Positions 9,701 to 20,356 of a DNA stretch of 64,000 nt are shown here, piece by piece. Each line of letters begins with the position of its first letter. The stretch's first letter is position 1. The notes beneath the pieces are model-generated. The model was not told the origin of the DNA. It saw only the letters and a program-made list of their open reading frames with translations, and made no database searches. A program made the position numbers and the translations under genes. The DNA is from Plazaster borealis. Lineage: Eukaryota > Echinodermata > Asteroidea > Forcipulatida > Labidiasteridae. The DNA is taken from positions 14,409,273 to 14,473,272 of the forward strand of contig CM037467.1 of NCBI GenBank assembly GCA_021014325.1. The letters run 5' to 3'.

Positions 9701-12700
9701 CCATTTGTGACTGGTATCCTGCTTGTTTTTGCTAAGCAGAAATTTGTTAAGCAATATTTTCTGCTTAAGTAGGTCTATGAAATTGGGCCTTGGAGGGATG
9801 CATGGTGGAGGAATACATGGCCTGGCAAGGCTGTTGAATTTCCGAGGGGGGTACAGTTGGAAAAAATATGAGAATTGATGCAGAGACTGGGCGGCTGGGT
9901 GGTCAAGCCAAACACAAGAATCCTACAGACTACTTTTATCTTCATGTGTGAGTGCAATGCTCTAATACTAGGCACAAATCCAGCGCTTTAATATCAAACT
10001 GACTATACATGTTTTATTCATCAGGGGTCTTTTTCTTTCTGTTGTAGGCAGAAACATTTTGAGAAATTGAACTCTCGTTTGAAGGCCATCAAGACTTACC
10101 CCACCACTGAAGCTCAGCAGCTGAGATTCAAAAACTTGGTATGTGTCCGTGGTAACTCCATAGGTTTTTATTCCTAGGGGCCTTTCTCAATATAAAAACA
10201 GTTGTATCATCATGTTATACTGTATGCTCAACATGTTGGACTTGAATTCTGTTGGAATGCTGAGCCCCTTACTGTGTATAATCAGAATGGCAGAGCAGTC
10301 CTTAGTCCAACACCAGTATGGTGAAACAATTCCCAAACTGTTGAACTCAAATTGTTGGTTTACCTTGCCCAATGTTAAGTATAATCATTTCACCAATATA
10401 GTCCTTGGTACAACAGATTCTAACAAACCGTGCCATCAGATTTGGGGATAGCTTGGCGTACAAATCTTGCCAACTTTGTTTTGATTTGTGTTTGAAAATT
10501 GGTAGGGATGGCAAGGTACCACTGCAGTTGATATGAACTCCTACTACATCGGAGTCTCTCTGACTGAAAGGATGAGAGTAGAACGGCTGGAACCGTTTGA
10601 TGAGTTTGAGGTGAGTCCAAACATTTGGGAGGGTAGGGAAGAAGGAAGTGAAACGTGATTACAATAATGTTCAGACTAAACCAATACGTGCCAAGGTACA
10701 ACGTTTTTGAATGGAGCATTTTTTTTCGTGCGACACAAGGAAATGTTTTTTGTTTTCGATGTGAGAAAATGGTATCAATGTTTATTTGAGTTTTAAGGGA
10801 TTCAGTTTCTTGTTTAGATCAAGAGCTTTTCATGCTGCTTTTCTAATTCTAATTCTAACATTTGAATTTTTGTTTTCTCTTCTTTTCCCAGGAATGGCAT
10901 TTAAAGTGTAATCATTACGCCGTCATAGCTGGTTATAATGGAGACTGTGCTCAGATGTTGGAGTACTTTAAACAAGGTATTAAAGTACAGTTAACTCTTG
11001 TTATAACAAGATCGCTTGGACTGGCCAAATTACCTCTTTATAACAGGAACGTTTTTATATTAGGAAATGTCTATTAAAGCCTACTGCATGTATACATGTA
11101 GGTTAGTCTTTGTACTCGATAAAATGTTACAACTTTTTCCAAAGTACCAAATATCAAGCCTGGCTTTACAAGTGAAGTACAAATCTCATAATCTCTTCCA
11201 TGCCCAGGACATCAGGAGAGCTCAATCCAGAAAACAAGCTCCCTATCAACCCTTGAGGACTCGACCCTCACACCACTTTACTCCCAACCCTCCACCACTG
11301 TCTTGGCTAAACCTGTAAGACGTTTTGCCCATGCTAGTGCCATGCTCCATCCAGACAAGATAATTGTGTCAGGAGGGTTTGGGGAAACGGAAGGTAGACA
11401 CAAAAGACTTGGAGATTTTCTCCTCCTTGACTTGAAGACAAATGGTTTGGATGTAATTCCTGCTTCTCCATGTATTGAGGAGCTAGGTAAGTATTTCTTT
11501 AAGATGTAAGAAACGGATCAAATAAGAATGGCATTCAAATAGTAGATGCATGAAAGGAGCGTCTCAAAAGTTAAACGGTAGGAATGTTCAAATTGGATCG
11601 GAAAAGTATTCCATCACATGCTCATGGACTATTCCGTTGTACCGCCGGAACGTTTCATTGGAACTTTCAAAATATTAATGGGTGTATTCACTTTGTGTAG
11701 GATTGCTCTATGATTTGGTCTAGCAGAACGTTCTGGCGGTTCAATGGATTGTGGGCGTGTGCCCTCGGGAACATTCTTTTGCGACGTTCCCTAATCATAA
11801 CTCATTTAAAGTTATGAGTTAATAATCCTAATCACAATATTTAATCATAAAGAAATTGTTCTGTCTAAAGTAGAAGTGGTCAAAAGTAACATTGACCCTC
11901 CACTTATCAAATTTTTCATCAGACTAAGGAGTGGTAGGAGATGGCAGTCACTTCGATGCAAAACAAACAGATATCTCAACTCCTTGATACCGTATGCTGT
12001 CTGTCTCCTCAATGATCAGCCCAGACGTTAATTAATTTTTGCTAAGATGTTGTTAAATTGATGTAATTTATATTCAGCATATTTTTGTTTGTCTGTAATT
12101 ATTTTGTGTATGGCATGTATGCAGGGAAATTTTCCTCCATGGTAGGACCAATAAACTAAAACTGATTTTTTAATTTTTTATTAACAATTTTGTTCTTCTT
12201 TTAAGGACCCAGAATGCATCACACTCTCACTGCTCTGTCTCAAGACAATAGTTTTCTCTTCTTTGGTGGGCGGACCTCTCCTACAAAACCAACAAGTTCT
12301 ACAGTCATTATCTATCTTGACATAAAGGCACCAACTACAGCAGAAGATGCACTCGATCAAATTAGTTCAATATCATTGGAAAGCTCTCCAAACAGGACAG
12401 AAACAATTTCAGGAGTCTCTCAGGATGGCACTGAGGAGAAGACAGACTTTCTTTTGGATGAAGATATTCCATCAAGGTGTCCTGAGATGATTAGTTATAC
12501 TTATCTTCATGTAGATTCATTCAATGAAGCACCGAATCCAAGATGGCGTCATTCGGCGATCAGAGCTGTTCGAAAACGCCAAGAGTGTGTTGTGATATTT
12601 GGCGGCAGAAGTTCTGGAGATGTTATATTTGGAGATTGCTGGTGTTTTGATGTCATTATACTAAAGTGGAAACAGGTAAATTTGTTTTGTTTTAATTTTA

Positions 12701-13917
12701 TTACAATTTGGTTTTGCCCATTTTTAGGCAAGATTTGTTTTTTCATTCATTGCTTGTTTTCTTGTAACTTTGTTCACTGTTGATTGTTTTTAGTTGGATA
12801 TAACCGGTGACCAGCCAACTCCATCTCATTCACACACAGCCTGTCTGTGGCAGGGTACCAAGATGGTGGTTGCAGGTGGATTGAGTGCTGACCTTTGCTC
12901 TTTGAACTCTGTGTATGTCATTGATTTGGAGAGTTGTGTATCACAAGTAATGGATCTGACGCCAACACTTTCACCTCGGTAAGGGGACATTTTCATATAC
13001 AAAAAAAGCAAAACTTCCATTACAAAAGTGCCACTCTGTATCGTAGAGTTGGTACATTATTCTTACTTCTTGAGACATGTAGTTGGTGACATTAAATGGA
13101 TGGTTTATTTTTTCAGCTACTCTCATACAGCACATGTAGTTGACGACAAGCTCTTTCTGATTGGTGGAATCAACCCACATGGTGCTTACTGCTATACAAT
13201 CTCCATCATTAATCTTACTGCTGTAACATCCTGTGAATATTCCTTGCCAGTAAGTCATCATACTCGTTGTGTCGGTGCACCAAGGTCATATCTCCAAAAA
13301 TAGAGGTTGTATCTTGCTTCAAATAACGACGTTGTTACATGAAGCGCTTTTGCGCGAGATGCAACTTTGTTGCAGAATGGAGTGACGACATTGGTGCACA
13401 GCATGAACAGGGATGAGAAATTTCTGAGTTTATCTGAATTCAGACTTTTTATCCTGCCTAGTAAAAAAAAGTAGCAGTTAGTTTCTTAAGATATAAAGAA
13501 ATCTTACTCTTTGATCTAGTTCTCTAGCACAGTGGATCCTGTTATCAAAAGCTTCTTGAAAACTTAAACTAATGGGGTTACAAAAGTTGGAATGCCATAA
13601 TTTCAACACACATGTATGTCCTAAAATTTGGATCCTAGTTTCAAACCTTCTTGTCGGTAATGACCCTCACTCTGAGGTAATAAGCACAATGTATTCCTGT
13701 ATTTTCAAAAGCAATAATTTGTGTGGTTGTATAGATAAAGATTTGACCGTATTCTCTTCTTAAGGTGTTTGACATAGATCGTCCATTGATGTTCCATGGC
13801 CACACAAGTGAGTTACTATCTGCAACCAAGATTCTGATAATTGGAGGAGGAGGAAACTGCTTCTCATTCGGGACACATCTTAATGATACACCAGTACAAG
13901 TCGGAGTGCCACTTTAA
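6734..13917 (+). CDS. LCMT2: LCMT2/TYW4, tRNA wybutosine-synthesizing protein 4 (methyltransferase + kelch)
   Basis: Thirteen exons joined in phase give 728 residues: 6734-6769, 7386-7589, 7937-8129, 8526-8679, 9146-9244, 10048-10138, 10506-10610, 10892-10976, 11208-11486, 12206-12675, 12794-12978, 13117-13249 and 13765-13917. Family landmarks: VQGTNDNSIVSKCSIAAQGY and LINRGYYIRARAVD near the N terminus, then the SAM-binding LGAGFDS at residues 84-90, characteristic of leucine carboxyl methyltransferases. From about residue 360 onward, kelch blades end in SGG, FGG, AGG and IGG (for example FAHASAML...IIVSGG and HGHTSELL...ILIIGGGG). The enzyme catalyses the late methylation/methoxycarbonylation of 7-aminocarboxypropyl-wyosine to wybutosine at G37 of tRNA-Phe. 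The human orthologue is about 686 residues and, from memory, intronless. Splice sites are good GT-AG throughout; the first exon is short (12 codons). A poly(A) signal lies at 14479-14484. Confidence 0.95.
7042..7236. repeat. Palindromic-ended element, family 'AGCTGCCAAC', copy 2 (LCMT2 intron 1)
   Basis: Terminal inverted repeats AGAGCTGCCAAC and GTTGGCAGCTCT are perfect over 12 bases. The interior matches the element at 3875-4065. An open frame runs through it by chance and encodes nothing recognised. Confidence 0.75.
7699..7830. repeat. Dispersed repeat with CCATTTCCACCATTTT core (LCMT2 intron 2)
   Basis: The blocks GCGGAACGCACCT, TTCCACCATTTT, ATTCCTTTGTGTACATTTTG and GTAAGTGCGCTGCGCG occur here in the same order as at 25963-26101, and in partly inverted form at 60833-60955. 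No coding potential. Confidence 0.6.
9593..9789. repeat. Palindromic MITE-like element, family 'GGGCCCAATTTCATAGAG', LCMT2 intron 5
   Basis: It begins GGGCCCAATTTCATAGAGCT and ends TCTATGAAATTGGGCC. Between them are characteristic blocks (GCTAAGCAGAAA, GACTGGTATCCTGCTT, AGGTTACCAGC) shared with more than eight other copies in the window. It has no ORF, so it is probably a non-autonomous DNA transposon derivative. Confidence 0.8.
11545..11800. repeat. Foldback element in LCMT2 intron 9
   Basis: Imperfect inverted arms are visible: CCGTTGTACCGCCGGAACGT on the left reads as the reverse complement of AACGTTCTGGCGGTTCAATGG on the right, with weaker outer pairing. No gene content. Confidence 0.5.
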
Positions 13918-14395
13918 GTTAAAGGGATTCATTATTAGAGGGGGGAGAAAACTTCTTTTTTAGGACACACCTTAATGATAAACCAGTACTGATCGGAGTG
14001 CCACTTTAAGTTATAGTGATTCATTTTTGGAGGTGGAGAAAATTGCTTCTCATTTGGGACACATCTTAACACCAGTACAAATCAGAGTGCCACTTTAAGT
14101 TAAAGGGATTTATTTGTCTGTACTAGTATTCTAGCCCCATGGCCACACAAGTGAGTTACTAACAACAACCAAGATTCTGATTATTGGAGGAGGAAATTGC
14201 TTCTCATTTGGGACACATCTTATTATGATACACCAGTACTGATCAGAGTGCCACTTTAAGTTAAAGGGATTCATTATTGGAGGTGGAGGAAACTGCTCCT
14301 CATTTGGGTTACATCTTGATGATACACCAATACTGATCAGAGTGCCACTTTAAGTTAAAGGATTTCATTTGTCTGTACTAGTATTCTAGGTCAAA
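13918..14395 (+). repeat. Tandem decayed copies of the last LCMT2 coding exon in the 3' UTR
   Basis: Downstream of the stop, the end of the coding exon (blocks like ATTGGAGGAGG, GGGACACATCTTAA, ACACCAGTAC and GAGTGCCACTTTAAGTT) is repeated about four more times with substitutions and indels. One copy, at about 14130-14250, also carries the upstream part (CATGGCCACACAAGTGAGTT). The copies lack continuous in-frame coding and lie before the poly(A) signal, so they should be transcribed as 3' UTR. Confidence 0.85.
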
Positions 14396-14478
14396 TTATT
14401 TTGATATATAATCCAAGAATGTCAATTAAATAACAGAGACTTTTTAAACGTTTTTTTTGAGAGGTCAAGATAAAATTT

Positions 14479-14484
14479 AATAAA
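14479..14484 (+). terminator. Candidate LCMT2 poly(A) signal
   Basis: AATAAA located about 560 bases past the LCMT2 stop, beyond the tandem exon-derived repeats. A second AATAAA-like site lies near 14590. Confidence 0.45.
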
Positions 14485-15399
14485 GTTGACATTGCCACTC
14501 ATTTTAACAAGTGTAGAATATATCCAATGGAACATTTTTTTCTCAGGAGGAAAACATGACAGTTTCTGTTATGAACAGACATAAAAAGTAAATAAAGAAA
14601 ATTAAGTTATTAAAGATATAAATTATTGACTAATTCATTAAATCACTTTAATTTGGTGGGCACTTGCAAGTAATTTTTGAGGGGCTACATCAAAACAAGT
14701 ATTAACGTGAAATAAATAAGTTTGATTTTGTTGCATGGTGGTTTCAGATGGACATTAATATTTACTTTATAAGACGCAAGTCATCTGGTAGATAAATAAA
14801 ACCATAATATGTATTTACTGTTATTTCTATAATTGGTTGAACCAAGAACTTGTAATAACCAAACTCCTCAGTTTTTGACAGTAGTCTTGTGTATATATCT
14901 GTAATAAAGTCAATAATAACCTGTACATAAAATGTGTTTCTCAAATTTGTACATTCACAACCTGTCATTGAAATAAGGTTGTTTATCAAAAAGCTTTTAA
15001 GCATTTTTTGTACCCCCACCCCTTTGACCAAAAATAAGTGTGCTCGATATAAGGCCTGGTGTACCCCTCCTGATGTGTCTTAATTTTGTGCTTGGAATCT
15101 CAGGAATTCTTTGAAGGATTTTAGGAGGTGGGGTACATCTGTACAAGAGGAAAATAGTGTGATAAAGTATAGGAACATTGGGGGGGGGTACTCTGCACCA
15201 TATCGGGCATGGTATAGGAAAAAAGGTTGTTTATTTTAATCATTGTGTTTTATAGTTTTCGATTGTAATTTTTATATTTATATAATCGGTTGGGCCCGAC
15301 ACTCTACTAAGCAAAACTTGATATGTTCTTTTGATGTAGGTCATTCGGTCTATTGTCCTCCCCTACCTGAACCGTTAAAAAAAACACGTCCATAGTTTG

Positions 15400-15640
15400 T
15401 GCATTCACAACACACGAGACTGATGCACGACGCGCGTACTTTATTTTCCATTCACACACCACGTGGTCTTTCTCTTTGATGACGTAACACATGTCGCCAC
15501 GCCAAATTCTTCCGGCCGTGCACATGTTTATGTTGTTTTTTGGTCGTCCGTCAACAAAGTGCAAGTCGTTTGTGTACCTTTTTACAACTAGTTGTTACAC
15601 TTGCCACACAAATTTGGATGGAAACAGAGCGAGAGAAATT
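15400..15640 (+). promoter_or_regulatory. Promoter-like, CG-containing patch with possible first exon
   Basis: CG dinucleotides (GACGCGCG, TGACGTAA, CCGGCCGTG) are locally frequent in otherwise AT-rich DNA, and a CRE-like TGACGTAA is present. Near its right end, ATGGAAACAGAGCGAG reads METERE and is followed by a good donor (AATTG|GTGAGT) near 15640. No matching downstream exon was found, so this may be an lncRNA or unassigned promoter. Confidence 0.25.
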
Positions 15641-17779
15641 GGTGAGTTTTGTTATCCTCTAAAACGAAATATTGTAGTTCTTTTGGTGTCAAATTCGGCA
15701 TGAAATTGTTGCTGACAATTTTTTTTCTTTTTCTACGCACGGTATATCGAACAACACTTAACATTTATGGTGGGTTGCTGGAGCGAATATACTGCTTATC
15801 TAGGCCCTACTGTATTAGTTGTTAACTTAACGTGAGTGCTAATCTAACTTTCGATGATGTGGAATGTAGGCCTACTCTGTACGTCAGAAAAGTTTTTTGA
15901 ATTCTGGGACTACAAAGAGGGGTAAGATACTTCTGAAATGAAGATACAAATACAATGCACTGTAAAACAATTTAATATAATCCTCGAGTATTCTAATCTT
16001 AGGTCGATATTTGGGTCTCAGTTCAAAAGATTAACCCCTGCTCACCAAATAAAGGCAAAGTATTTTAAATGAAACAATATCATTACGGAAGTTGTTCATA
16101 GACATGAGTTGATGTGATGCCCTCTGCATGCTTTAGTGTGTCGTGTGAGGTGGTAGGTCTGCCCGGCGAGGTTTCATATCTCCTCATGGGTTTGTCATAG
16201 GTGAAGCTCCGCTCAGTGTCCGAGTGGTAAGACCCCAGAACCGTCGAAAGTTGGAGGGACCCTGGTCAACAGTTTTGACCCTCGGACACTCGATCCTTGG
16301 GCACCTATACATGTAGTATTATTCTCGATTGTTATCTCATTTTATATCAAATTCCGGCAAATTTGTAGGGCCTACAATTGCTTTTAAAATATTACTTTCA
16401 AGATGTAAAACTTTTCATGGCACAATAGGCCCTAGCCATTTTTGGAATAATTATGCAATAATTTGTTTTTGCCAATCCCTTCAGAGGAGGTTTAGTTTAG
16501 GAAGCAGTCGAGTGTGCCCCCACAAGGAGGGTTCCAACAGCCGTGGTCACGTGGGTATCCTATCATAGGCCTATGGGTAGTCTTGGCCTGGACCCCCTCC
16601 GGCCGATGGTACAGTTCGGTGGTGATGAGTAATCCAGACTGCGACGGTGTGTCAGAGAGGCAGATACAGTTTTATATCCCACTGCTTTTTAGTGTATCGA
16701 CAGGATAGTCCACAATGGAACACACTACATATTGGGTTGAAATTATCTTTGACCAAACAAATTGTGTGTCCGAATTAATAACAAAAAAAAGTTTTTAAAA
16801 AGGGATTGGAGAAAAGAAGAAAAAAAGGTCCGAAACTAAATGGTAATTTTATTGTTTCATTCCATTATATGCCTTCCAAAGACCCTTGCCAAAATTTATC
16901 TTTTATAACTTTTCACAATCACAATATATATTTGTTTTAGGTTCAAAAAATCCTCCAAGTAGTGTTTTGTTGCTTTTGTGTGTTTTTGTTTGTTTTTTGC
17001 TTTGTTCTTGTTTCCCCCTTTCTTTGTTGACAGCATTCCTGTAAGTTCTGAGAGAAAAATGTCGCCCAATATCCCACACTGTGACCAACTGGGTGAGCAT
17101 TAATTTTCTCAAAATTAATGCAAAATGTTATTTTGTTTCAAAAGTAGCAAGCATTTCCCTTTTGTTATTAATCATTGTTTAAAATAAAGTATTTTAAGGC
17201 AGGTGTTTGGGGATATAGTATTGTTGTCCGACTAAGAATGAAAGGCAAATCAAAACTTGGACACTTGTATTGAAATCATATACACTGTTTTAATTATATT
17301 ATTAATTCGATGCTCAAGAAAGTATTCAAATTAAATCATGAATATTCATCATTTTAATATTTCTTTTCAGTCACAAGCACCATTGTGTGGAAATTAATAC
17401 ATACAACTTAATACACTGAGGCTACATTGGAAAGTGTTGCTGTACTGTTTGAAAGAAAATACTTTGTCCAAAACCATCATTAACCTATCTTTTGCATAAA
17501 TTAACAGTTTTCCAATATATTCAAATTGTTCAGAAGAATTTAAAAATACAGAAAACAAAATAAAAATGACAAGGTGTTTTGTTAATTGATTACAATGTTA
17601 AAATACAATAATGAGGGTGGGTGGTGGGGGGAGGGGGGAATACCGTTACGTCCCCTAAAAAATATCCAACAAATTCTCGCTAACTTTTATGAAAGTTTTA
17701 AATTAAGGGGTTTTTAGTAGATTGTGAGAAAAGTAAATAGATTTATAAAAACATCTCGCCCAATTTTATGGTACAGCCT

Positions 17780-18200
17780 ACCAATGAATTTTGCGCTTAC
17801 GACGCCCTGTACAGTGCATACTATGGGCTGTAGAAGGGCGTAAGCACAGAATTCCACGATAGTGCCATAAAAATGCGCTGTGTTGATTTAATGTTTGAAA
17901 CAAACTCATGGAGAAAAATAATCCCCAAACTAAATTATAATAACTGGGTTAAATTTCATGATTCTGCTTACTGCGGAATTTTTTGATAACAGTGCATGTA
18001 ATCACAAAGGCTTTTTCTATGGGTTGTAAGCTACAAATTTCATGGAACCCAATGCCATGACACTGGGCCCGGGGCATAGAGCTACAATTTAGCAGGATAC
18101 CAGTCAAAGATGGTGCATGTGACATGGTATTTTTGCTAGTAAGCATAATTTTGTTGTGCTTAGCTACTTTTTTTGCTTAAGCGGCTCTGTGAAATTGGGT
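17780..18200. repeat. Old palindromic elements, including a 'GGGCCCAATTTC' family copy
   Basis: 18065-18200 carries the family blocks GGATACCAGTCAAAGATGGT, GTAAGCATAATTTTGTTGTG and the terminal GGCTCTGTGAAATTGGG, but its left end is truncated. 17780-17870 is a separate diverged foldback (GCGCTTACGACGCCC versus GGGCGTAAGC). Confidence 0.6.
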
Positions 18201-18639
18201 ACTGGTCTTAGACACGCATATGAAAACCAAGTGATGTAACTTAATACATATTTATAAAATAAAATTTGGTTTTGTGCATTTATTGGAAATGCTACATGTA
18301 CAGGTATACTTCGCTTGGAGATAAGAGTTTTTTAGTTTCCCTACTATGGGAAATACAATATGCCTTTTTGTTATAATTTACAAGTTACGGTTAAATGCTG
18401 TGGACTGCTACCAGGGAAGCAAGGTTCCCTGTGTAACACATACACGCACCTACTGTTAATATAAAAGAAATCAGACTAAATGCACTTCCAACCTCAATTT
18501 GGAGATTTTTTTTTTCACAAAGGACCAGGGAAGCACTAAGTATACAATAGTCATAACACACCAACCTAAGGGGGAAAACCAAAATATTCTTCATCCCTGA
18601 TGCCAATTATTAACATTTTAATTTTCTTACTCTATACTT

Positions 18640-18980
18640 CTGGTAATGAAACCAAGATGGCTCATCAGTGAACTTAATCACTGTAGCTCGCAAGCCTGAG
18701 GAAACCTGTAAACAAGGGTGCTTGCTAAGTGAACCAGAAACACCGGGGTTAAACTCTTCCACGATAAGTGTTCTGGGTTCTTTTACGTGCACCACCAATC
18801 CTTGTACACGGGACCTATGAGTTTACGCCCCATCCAAAGGACAAAACAACAATGGTTAAGTATCTTGCTCAAAGACACAAGTGTCAAGACCGGGTTTCGA
18901 ACCCACACTCTGCTGATCACAAAACATCAGAGTTCGAGTCCGATGCTCTTAAAGGCTTGGCCACGACACGCCATAATAAT
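18640..18980 (-). repeat. tRNA(Leu)-like SINE with conserved body
   Basis: Read on the minus strand, 18888-18973 is a tRNA-like head (GGCGTGTCGTGGCC, then a GGTTTCGAACCC-type T-arm region) related to the head at 41219-41298. The adjoining body (TTACGTGCACC, CCCATCCAAAGGACAAAAC, TATCTTGCTCAAAGACAC) recurs at 29380-29560. Confidence 0.7.
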
Positions 18981-20032
18981 ACATCAACGAAAAAGAGAAG
19001 AACAAAATTACTGTGCTTCAGTTGTATTTAATTCCTGAATTCTATTAATGTGTAGAAATAAAACATGGTGTAATGAAAGACATCAATGCAACATACCTCA
19101 TAGCCCTTTGAAAAATAGAAATAAAAGATGAAAATGGATTTTCAAGCCAATTCTTGGTGTGTGTGCGACTATAACAATTAAGATAACAACTTTGGTCCAA
19201 TCATAAGAAAATAACTCTTCCTTTTTTACATTTTCTGAATATTTCAAATAATACAACATTACCTGAAATATAAAAGAGCTGATTACATTTTTGCAATCTC
19301 CTTTTCCCATTCAACCATTTGGCATAATATAATAAAACTAACAAGATTAAATATTTACATTTTCCGACTAAGTAAAAACAATAAATTGGGGCTATCTTAG
19401 CTTAGTTGATCAATCGAGATAATAATTATTCAAATCAGTAACCCCATTTTGGAATTCAGAACTATATGACCTTTGACCTGAAGTAAACACTTAACGCAAT
19501 CATAGTGATTTATTTTGTATGAGCTTAAAAACAATATTTTTTAATTAACATCGCTTACTTTAAAAACTCCAATTAATAAATCATTTTTAAGATACTTTGA
19601 ATTGATGAATCACAAGAATTCCATTGCAAGAATGGACAGAGATCACATTGTTTACATGCTGTACCTGAAAGTTAATTTCATGACCACATGACATCATATA
19701 ACAAGAAAGTTAATTTGGCTGCCATTTTGTTTGTCAATCTGTCTACCAGTTAGCATGCTAGGTAAGAAAAGATGTTGACAAGTACCTCCTACTAGTAAGC
19801 AAACAAAAAACACCATTAAAAGCATGCTAAATGAAAGAATGCAAACAAAAACGCTAAGCTTCAATTTGAGCTAAGCAGCGGTACAGACCTTGATGTGATC
19901 AAACGGTTTATACTCCGTTGATGAAGCATCAGTAGAGTTCAGTCAGTCTTCTTTTTGCAAATAATGACCAACAGCAAGCAATTTGAATGCTAAAAAGGGA
20001 TATTTCTCCCAGCATCTAAATTTTGTCAGATT

Positions 20033-20038
20033 TTTATT
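20033..20038 (-). terminator. Candidate poly(A) signal of the ankyrin gene
   Basis: TTTATT on the plus strand reads AATAAA on the minus strand, about 320 bases past the stop at 20357. Several alternatives exist further down, so the exact site is uncertain. Confidence 0.35.
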
Positions 20039-20356
20039 TAGCGACAAGATCATGCTGGTTAATTGCGAGGCTTGTGAGGAAGTTATCCCACTTACTAAAC
20101 CATGATTTCTGGATATTCAGGTTCTGCTTTCCATCATATTGGCCAGATTATTGGCCTAAATTTCAGATGCAATACCTAGCCAAGTGAAAGTGTCGTTATG
20201 TCATGCTATGTCTTGATTAGTTTCTTCCTACATCTAGTGGGAACTACAGAGTGAAGTGACATTGAGGTCTACTTTTCTTTGGATAGGAAATAATTAATTG
20301 AACAGGTGTTTTATACCTTGGGAGGTGTCAGGTGTTTTTTAAAAGACTCCTTAATA

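Larger units (their letters stand above)
14600..20032. other. Intergenic region between LCMT2 and the ankyrin gene (convergent 3' ends)
   Basis: No conserved exon is recognised over more than 5 kb. It holds a CpG-containing promoter-like patch near 15400-15640, a short inverted-repeat region near 16200-16310, a G-rich run near 17610-17640, old palindromic elements at 17780-18200 and a SINE at 18640-18980. Confidence 0.5.

Noticed and set aside
16514..16708. ORF starting PPQGGFQQPWSRGYP
   Set aside because: It lacks an ATG, reads into low-similarity sequence, and the possible upstream exon (METERE...) joins in a different frame.
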